Part shown: positions 57,468-64,000 of the stretch, one piece after another
How positions within the stretch are numbered: the first letter of the stretch is position 1
How the letters are laid out: every line of letters begins with the position of its first letter
Assembly: GCA_001414485.1 (NCBI GenBank)
Contig: LLEY01000006.1
Coordinates: 186,001-250,000 of the forward strand
Direction of reading: 5' to 3'
DNA: 64,000 bases
Origin: Calycina herbarum
Lineage: Eukaryota > Ascomycota > Leotiomycetes > Helotiales > Pezizellaceae
Position numbers and translations under genes: made by a program
The notes under the pieces: model-generated
What the model saw: only the letters and a program-made list of their open reading frames with translations
Told to the model about the DNA's origin: nothing
Databases searched by the model: none

Positions 57468-59330
57468 ATGGCAGAACACCCGCACTCACTGCGATCGCGC
57501 TTCCTTCAAAACCACCCAACAACTTCCTCCTCTTCCTCGTCCCTTGCCGACATGCGAACCACCGAGTCACCAAAACTGCGAGTCCTCATAGCCTCAAATG
57601 GCTCCAAAGAAACTGCACAGGCACTGGCTTTGGTAGTCCGACTATCGAAGAACCCGAAAATCGAAACGCGGGCCATTGTGGATGAAGAATCATGCCCTGC
57701 TCACCGACTGTCTCAAGAAACCCTCACGCTGCGGAATCGGTTATTTAAGTCGTGCCAGTCGACGGAAGAAGCACAGAAGAGCTTCGATAGTGCTCAGTTG
57801 GAGTTCTGCAGACAGCAGGCCTATGAGTTGTGCGACTGGGCAGATATGTTGGTTCTGGCACCAATCGACGCCGACACCTTTGCGAAGATGTTGCACGGCA
57901 TTACAGACTCTTTTCTTCTCGAAATTCTCCGCGGGTGGGACGTGTCGAAGAAGATACTGCTGGTGCCCGGAATGACAAGGTCCATGTGGGAGAATCCAAT
58001 GACGAAGAAGCAGTTGAGCAAGGTTCGGAGGAAATGGCATTGGGTTAGGGTTATGCAACCGATCTTGTGGCACTACGACGACAAAGGCCTTAACAAATGT
58101 TTTGTGGGTTGGGAAGGATTCAATGAGCTGGTGGATATTGTCAAAAACCAAGCCGAACTTATGACGATTGGTCACGATGTCGATATTGCTGCGTCGGGGG
58201 CCGCTAGCCTAGCACGATATAACACCAAGACTGACGCCCTCCTCCCACCGGAAATATGGGGTGTGATATTTGATTACGTTGGAGATTGGGAGGTCGCGCA
58301 GGCGCTAAATATCTATACCAGTCTCCCCGTTCCCCCTGATTGGATTCGAGCCAGAAATGGCCCTCGAGACGAGCTGCACAACTATATGCGATCGCTTGAA
58401 TGGGCTATTCTAACTTTACCCGTCCCTAAGATCATCGAAAGACTGAAAAATGCGCCGGAAGACATGCAATATCTATCGAGTCTCTGTGTCAAACTCATTC
58501 TCAAGTTTTGTCTCACAGACCTCCTCACCTACCTTGAAACCAATCTCAAAGATGTATTCTGGTCATCATTTGGTCAAAAGCTTATCCCCAACAAATCCTC
58601 CGCAGTATTTGGCCGTACTGAAATCCTTGAATGGTGGCGAACATCGCCCACATTCCTCTCTAAAGATTATACCGAGGAAGCCATCGATGGTGCATCAAAA
58701 TCTGGATTTGTCCATGTCCTTGACTGGTGGTACCGTTCTGGTCTTCAACTCAAATACACCGAAACTTCTCTCGAACAAGCTTCCTCCAAAGGCCATATCC
58801 TAGTTCTGGAATGGTGGAAGCAAGCGTCCCTTCCTCAAGGATCCTTCCACGATCCAGCAGATTCTGAACCTTCTCACACACATTCGGAAACTCGACCTCC
58901 TCTTACTCTCTTCACTGGAAAGGCCCTTTTAGCTGCCGCCCAAAACAACCAGGCCGCCGTACTCAGATGGTGGGACAACTCGTCTATCCCAGTCGCACAC
59001 TCAGAAGCAGTGGCTAAAATCGCATCCGCCCATGGTCATGTATCAGTTTTGAACGCGTGGCGGGAGTTGAAGGGAACGAAAATGGCCTTCGATTATAAAA
59101 TCCTTGTTGAGCCGACAAAGAATGGACATGTAGATGTGCTCGAGTGGTGGAGAGCCTTTAGTAGGGAGACGGGTGTGAGGGTTGAATATAAGACTTGCGA
59201 TATCGAGGAGGCCTTGGAGGATAGTGTGGGGAGTGAGGCGGAGGTGGATAAAATCAAGAGGTGGTGGGTCACGAATGGTCTGAACCTTGGAGTGCAGGTC
59301 AGTGAGTGGACTAAGCTTAAGCTTTTGTGA
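57468..59330 (+). CDS. Flavoprotein (HFCD/PPC-decarboxylase-like) domain fused to F-box-like and ankyrin-like repeats
   Basis: A single exon encodes 620 aa. Residues ~35-230 match the HFCD flavoprotein fold (PPC decarboxylase, Hal3/Sis2): KLRVLIASNGSKETAQALAL, DWADMLVLAPIDADTFAKML, HGITDSFLLEILRGWDVSKK and LLVPGMTRSMWENPMT. Key residues differ: the family HIEL His position reads AYEL, and the PxMNxxMW motif is PGMTRSMW, with Thr for the active-site Asn. Decarboxylation is therefore unlikely, though FMN binding may remain. Next comes an F-box-like LPPEIWGVIFDYVGDWEVAQ (~260). From ~380 there are about six ankyrin-like repeats of the xVLxWW type, e.g. EILEWWRTS, HVLDWWYRSG, LVLEWWKQAS and DVLEWWRAFS. 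I cannot name the protein. A regulatory or ubiquitin-adaptor role is speculative. Confidence 0.85.
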   Translation: MAEHPHSLRSRFLQNHPTTSSSSSSLADMRTTESPKLRVLIASNGSKETAQALALVVRLSKNPKIETRAIVDEESCPAHRLSQETLTLRNRLFKSCQSTEEAQKSFDSAQLEFCRQQAYELCDWADMLVLAPIDADTFAKMLHGITDSFLLEILRGWDVSKKILLVPGMTRSMWENPMTKKQLSKVRRKWHWVRVMQPILWHYDDKGLNKCFVGWEGFNELVDIVKNQAELMTIGHDVDIAASGAASLARYNTKTDALLPPEIWGVIFDYVGDWEVAQALNIYTSLPVPPDWIRARNGPRDELHNYMRSLEWAILTLPVPKIIERLKNAPEDMQYLSSLCVKLILKFCLTDLLTYLETNLKDVFWSSFGQKLIPNKSSAVFGRTEILEWWRTSPTFLSKDYTEEAIDGASKSGFVHVLDWWYRSGLQLKYTETSLEQASSKGHILVLEWWKQASLPQGSFHDPADSEPSHTHSETRPPLTLFTGKALLAAAQNNQAAVLRWWDNSSIPVAHSEAVAKIASAHGHVSVLNAWRELKGTKMAFDYKILVEPTKNGHVDVLEWWRAFSRETGVRVEYKTCDIEEALEDSVGSEAEVDKIKRWWVTNGLNLGVQVSEWTKLKLL

Positions 59331-60741
59331 AATAGAAGGGGGCCTGTTTTTCGTGAAATTGTCAATTCGGTTTTCTGAGTTTAGCGGCATTGCGTGGGAG
59401 GGCTTTGGAGTTTTGTTGGGACGGGGGTGGTTAAGTAAAATTGTATATGGAGGAGATGTCTTGTTATGTACATGGCAGGGAGAATGAAAAATACATACCT
59501 CGAGATTGTATTCTATTTGGCTTTGCAAAATGCCGTGAATAATCCATTTTCTTGAGGCGAAGCCGAGTGCTTGAGAAATTTCAATCGCTAAGAACTTTTA
59601 AACTGCTTACCGAATTCTAAAGCTGATCCAAATGTATACATATTACCAGAAATAATAGCTTGAAACCTAGTTAAAGATTCGTGCTCAGGCAATCAAGACA
59701 GTATCACCGTGGAGGCGAAGCTGACGCCACTTCCATCTTGTACATTTGATAATCATCGGAAGGCTTTAATGGTTCTTTGAGATAAATAAAAAAGAGAAAC
59801 AAAAACCTTGATTCCACCGGAAGAGGTGGGAGAACTTGCGAGACGAAAGTACAGCGGGGTAAGAAGGGTAGTTTTGGTTTGCTGATGATGCTACGTCGGT
59901 TACACGGGAAGATTTTTACATACTCTTAGTCAACATCCATCAAATTCAATCAAGTTGGGTTATCGCAGACCTCCTTGAAGAGATATTTGTACTTCCCTCC
60001 AGCTGTCACCTCCTGGACCCAACAACGCTAGCGCTACAGAGAAACATTTCCCCGAAGCCCCCCACCAACCCCCTCGCTTAGCCAGGACCCACCTCAACCA
60101 CCACAATTCCAAAATAATATTCATAACCACAAATAAGGCCTTCACTATCATCAAAGCTGGATACTCTGCCGCCTGGTCCAGTCAGTTAATGCATGACTCC
60201 TCAATTGGACGACTTAGTTGTTCCCCACCTCCCTTCCCCCGTCTCCCCCTCCACGTCTCCCCCTCCACCCCTCTCGAAAAAATTAGTCTTACATCACCTA
60301 AGCTAATCAAGTTTCTGTCTCAGGACAGAAAATTGTTACGGATAAAAGCTCCGGCTTTTCCTCTGACCCATTCCTGTAGGGGGGATGGGGGCTGCCCCGG
60401 CTCGCGGTTCGCCGCGCCCGGGGGGTTGAGTTTTTGTTATTTTTTGGCGTGGATTGTTTTTTTGTTGTCATTTCTCCAGACTCAGATTATTGTGCATTTC
60501 GTCGAACGCTTTGAACATCAGACTTGGGAGATGGCTAAAGTCAATCTCTCGGCGGATATTGTTTAGATATGTAACAAAATATGACTAGCGCTCTAACTTT
60601 ACGAGCCAATCGAAATGTGCACACTTGCCACAATCTACTGACTGCAAAGATACGGCACCCGTGAAGATTCCTTCTCACTTTAATCCCTTGGTATTTAAAT
60701 TTTATTTAAAATATTCTTCCCCAGCCTATCCCACTGAGCTT
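59331..60741. other. Convergent intergenic region with a GC-rich hairpin
   Basis: 1.4 kb between convergent genes. The ORF at 60189-60566 has no motif. A strong GC-rich stem-loop (listed next) stands out from its AT-rich surroundings. Confidence 0.45.
60395..60423. other. Strong GC-rich stem-loop with TTCG loop
   Basis: CCCCGG, CT bulge, CGCGG, TTCG loop, CCGCG, C bulge, CCGGGG: eleven consecutive-class G-C pairs with a small internal loop. A second hairpin (AAAAGC-TCCG-GCTTTT) lies about 50 bp upstream at 60345-60360 and a T-rich tract follows at 60430. It could be a structured RNA end or a DNA cruciform. Function unknown. Confidence 0.7.
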
Positions 60742-63700
60742 TTAGAAAAGCGATATACTAGGCAAGTCTAGGCACGTTCGTGGTTCGAACACGCCTTCTA
60801 GTACTTCAAGCGCTGTAAAGCCCTCATTGCCTTGGGCGTTAATAACAAAGCCTTTTTGTTTTATTTCTTCCTCTTTCGATCCCCACCAACTACCGAATCT
60901 TAAGAGAGATACAGCATTGTAACCCAAATAATCTCTTGCTTCCGCATCTGCTCCTTCATTGATCAAAAACTGGACACTCTGTGAATCTCGACGAGATGCT
61001 GCTACTAACATAGCGGTTCTTCCCAAATTGTCTCTTGCCTCGATGTCCACCCCACTGCGAATCAAATGATCAGTGATTGATTCAACTTCTGGAGCTCTTT
61101 GCCAGCTCCCGAAGAGCAAATGAAGTGCAGTTGAACCATCTTCCGCTGTGGAATTTGCATTAGCACTTCTTTCAAGCAGAAGTTGAACCATTGCCAAATT
61201 TGCCCATGACGAAACAATCAAATGCAACGGTGTTTTTCCTTGGTTGTCTTTGGCATTCACCTCAGCACCACCTTCGAAAAACCCACATACAATGTCTTTT
61301 TGGATATTGTATTTAGATACTGCAATATGTAGCGCAGTTCTTCCCACCACATCCTCGATATTTGTTTCAGCTCCCTTTTCTAGTAAAATTCGAGTGATAT
61401 TTTCATGTCTTTGAACTGCATAATGTAACGGTGTTCTTCTCTCATTGTCTTGGGAATTTATCTCAGAACCGTTGCTTAGTAGAAGCTGGGTAATTTCCTC
61501 AAATCCACCACGCACTGCACAGTGTAACGCTGTCATTCCCTTTTCATCCTTTACATCTATAACCTCGACGACGCTTCTCCACTCGAGCAACCCTTCTGCA
61601 GACGCTAAGTGGCCCTTCACAACTAGACGAACAATCTCACTTTCCGGATCAACGACGACCAACCCACCACAAGAAGTAATGAGTAAAGTCTTATTATGGA
61701 AATCATCCTCCTCTAGCAAGCTCTCGTCATCGTCAAGATCCATAATTGCCATAGCGTGTCGAATCTCTTCGATGTTCAATGGCCGAAGCGAATAAACAAT
61801 CCAAGAAAGCATTCTCATCGCAAGTTGAGCTAAATCTCTGCTTTGTTTCTGGATTCTGTATAGTGCTTCGGTATAAGTGTCACCTATTTTCTCGGGGAGA
61901 TTTTCGAGGGCTTTGCGGACTTTCTTGATGTTTGTTTTGGTCGCTAGAGATTTGACGTGCAGTTCAGCGAGGAGGAACCTATCTTTGTCATTAGCTGTGA
62001 ATTTTTTAACTGCTAACCGTTGGAAACTAAAATGCATTTCTTCGGGAAGATCCATGAGGGCGAGACGACCCGAATACTACGTATTTCAAGCCTCTTCGCT
62101 TAAATGATTGCTTCTTCAACTTTTCCGTCTAAAGGACGATTAGAAATAGATAGACCTCTTACATTCCGTCTGCCTTTTCCACAATCTTCCCCACAATATA
62201 CCTCTGTAAACTCGGGTCGTTCCTGCAGAACTTTTCTAAGTTATCCGCCTCTAAAATTTGGGCATGAAGGTATGTCAAAATGTCCGCTTCTCTCGCCCAA
62301 ATCTCTAGCCGAGATGCACCCTGAAAGATGTCCGCGATGTCCCCCAAATGACGAGATGTGCACAACAGATGCATGTTTCCAGATAATTTCAGTAGTTGAT
62401 CGATGAACTTCCGCCTCCCACTCTGTTGATACTCATATAACGCATCAATCACAATATAAACGATTCGATATTGATCCAGAAGTGAACCTAACAGGCAGAA
62501 AAGATCCTCACTGGGAATACTTTTCGAACTTGAATACTTGGAGTAAAAGGTATGGAAGTCCTCCGGTAAAGAAGTGTTGTGGAAAAGTTGTTGTATAAAA
62601 CTCCCGAGGACATTTGGTAGTGACTGGCTCTCGTCAACTTTGTAGTTGCAAAACATGAAGGCGAGTCCAACATCAGGAGAAGTAATCTGGAGTTGAACTC
62701 TGTCAATTACCGCTGCCCTGCAAGTAATCAGTGCCCACTAAATCTTTACATCTAGGGGGGCGTACGAAAGAATGGTCTTGCCAGCACCAGCTAAATAATG
62801 TGAGAAAAAGCCACTACGATAGGATATGTGATTTACGTAAGCCTAGGCACCATAATATCTTTCTCTTCCCTCTTAGCCAGTCCTCGAACTCTTGCGTATT
62901 GAAAACCCATTCGCCAGTACCTTTCTGGTGTCTTTGCAGAGTATCGCTTTGCGTCGTAGAAAGATTGAGTGACGACAAGCCTGCCACCCACTCTTTGTTT
63001 TTCAACTTTTCTTTTTTCTGTTTCTCTTCCTCTTCACGAGAAATGATGTGTTTCTTTAAGGCGCCAACATCTGTTCCCACGCCCTCGACACGGATAGACA
63101 AATTCTCTAGCAGTTTGCTTGATTGTATTGTGGTTTGCCTGGTAAAACATTAGATCGCCCGAAGACCTCCTCCGTTAGTTTTACGTAAGAAGTACTAGCA
63201 TTCTTCTTCGTGGAATTGCTTCAACAATTTATAAAGGAAGAATTGAATCTATGAAACAATGACAAAGCAGAGTACGACGAGTATTTGCGAAACTCTTACA
63301 AGTTCAGTGTATCCACCGCAAGCGATAGATTGATTGGCGCGAATATCATCAACAATCTCCATCAGCTTAATCAAAGTGCTCTCTCTCTGAATGGATACAC
63401 AAGACGCCGTCCCAGCTCATGCAGCGTTGAGCGTATATCTGATCCTTGAACCTTTTCAATTTTGTCTAATTTTCGCTTGAGTTGATGAACACTTGATGTG
63501 CAAGCCGTGAGACTATCTTCGACGTGCTCCTCGTGAACCTCGTTTTCGCCCAGCGTCCTGCTCTGGAGTGTTACTTCCAGCACGCCCAAGGTTTTTGCCA
63601 AGTTTCCAACTGAATTGCAAGTGGCCTCGATGTCTTCCCTACCATCTTGCCATGAGCCATAGTATCGGACAAGACCTTGGCAGACCTGAATTCCGAGGGA

Positions 63701-63742
63701 AACAATTCCAACAGCACTCCCGACAATACCAAGTTCAGCCAT
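60742..63742 (-). pseudogene. NLR-like (STAND) NACHT-ankyrin gene, apparently damaged
   Basis: The N-terminal domain is the fungal STAND type: MAELGIVGSAVGIVSLGIQV. Its frame ends at YPFRERAL because of an AG-dinucleotide run (63380-63389); two bases fewer would continue RESTLIKLMEIVDDIR, as in relatives. Further exons give EWVAGLSSLNLSTTQSDTLQ, GTGEWVFNTQEFEDWL, then WCLGLPGAGKTIL (Walker A, after a ~60-nt intron) and IDALYEYQQ (Walker B-like). RYIVGKIVEKADGM joins FLLAELHVKSLATKTN after a 184-nt intron. A winged-helix follows (MLSWIVYSLRPLNIEEIRHA). Normally VRLVHYTAQEYF comes next; here VRLV runs straight into ankyrin repeats (e.g. KGMTALHCAVRGGFEEITQL), so a segment seems deleted. Such proteins act in fungal allorecognition and cell death. 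Repeat DNA lies next to it. Confidence 0.75.
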
Positions 63743-63916
63743 TCGTATTACGTAGTTTTAGGAGACAGGAAAACTGCTCGAAATGGAGAAAAGGGAATGA
63801 TCAGATGAGAAGGTCGAAGGCTGGGTGACGTCGGACAATTCAGGCTAAAGTTCGTTTCCCCATCCAATGACAAGGCTACTGCTGGGAGTGCTTTATTGCG
63901 GAATGAACCAATCACG

Positions 63917-64000
63917 TTACTACTTTATAATATTAAGTAGTAAGTCTAGTAAGTTATGCTATTAGATTATATTGTTCAAGAGTATTTAGGTTAATTAATT
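63917..64000 (+). repeat. Dispersed AT-rich repeat, copy 3 (runs off the window)
   Basis: Aligns with the middle of copy 1 from TTACTACTTTATA through AAGTCTAGTA to GAGTATTTAGG. Same orientation as copy 1. It continues past the window end. Confidence 0.65.

Noticed and set aside
60189..60566. 125-aa ORF spanning the GC-rich hairpin
   Set aside because: Composition follows local base runs, no motif, and the hairpin is better explained as nucleic-acid structure.
60779..60800. tRNA T-arm-like string GTGGTTCGAACAC
   Set aside because: No A box or D arm upstream and no acceptor complement. It encodes part of the C-terminus of the ankyrin protein.

Overview
This window looks like chromosomal DNA of a filamentous ascomycete (Pezizomycotina). 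Its genes carry short spliceosomal introns of about 45-100 nt, with GTAAGT-like donors and CTAAC-like branch sites, and every recognisable product is eukaryotic. The gene set, together with AT-rich repeat islands, suggests a Leotiomycete of the Botrytis/Sclerotinia kind. That placement is inference from gene content and style; no search was possible. I annotated by reading translations and joining exons at splice sites that keep conserved protein motifs continuous.

Layout. 1-6 kb: 3' part of an RBR ubiquitin ligase, SEH1 nucleoporin (-), ALG7 (+), ASF1 histone chaperone (+). 6-10 kb: AT-rich, gene-poor DNA, two minisatellites, then the long leader of a SET3-like PHD/SET gene (10.1-13.1 kb). 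14-16 kb: a D-2-hydroxyacid dehydrogenase interrupted by an unusually long 874-nt intron. 16-17.7 kb: a MITE-like inverted-repeat element and a decayed ORF cluster. 17.7-24.2 kb: a dense housekeeping block, MRE11 (-)/mitochondrial uS19 (+) and TAF10 (-)/PRP43 (+), arranged as two divergent pairs. 24.2-30.3 kb: gene-poor except for one small two-exon Cys/His-rich gene. 30.3-33.6 kb: a large disordered protein. 34.5-36.9 kb: a TBF1/TRF-like telobox protein with ARCCCTAA-type sites in its own promoter. 37.9-41.2 kb: a DUF829/TMEM53-type hydrolase and an HD-domain hydrolase. 43.6-48.7 kb: an aldehyde dehydrogenase and a membrane-anchored histidine-phosphatase-like protein lacking the RHG arginine. 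49.2-50.2 kb: a sulfotransferase-like gene with a one-base frameshift. 50.8-51.7 kb: a decayed repeat and a tRNA-like Pol III unit. 52.3-56.9 kb: the DHHC palmitoyltransferase SWF1 (-) divergent from RAP1 (+). 57.5-59.3 kb: a flavoprotein/F-box-like/ankyrin-like fusion. 60.7-63.7 kb: a damaged NACHT-ankyrin (NLR-like) gene next to another copy of the AT-rich repeat.

How the genes relate. Many products act on chromatin, telomeres or gene expression: ASF1, SET3, MRE11, TAF10, PRP43, TBF1-like, RAP1 and SEH1. TBF1/TRF and RAP1 are shelterin-type partners and MRE11 processes telomere ends, but the three loci are up to about 34 kb apart, so this is probably coincidence rather than an operon-like cluster. 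ALG7 (N-glycosylation), SWF1 (S-acylation) and the phosphatase-like protein belong to the endomembrane system. I found no new multi-gene system. The most unusual single items are the pseudo-flavoprotein/F-box/ankyrin fusion, the possible telomere-motif autoregulation of TBF1, the decayed NLR, the tRNA-like unit and a strong GC-rich hairpin near 60.4 kb.
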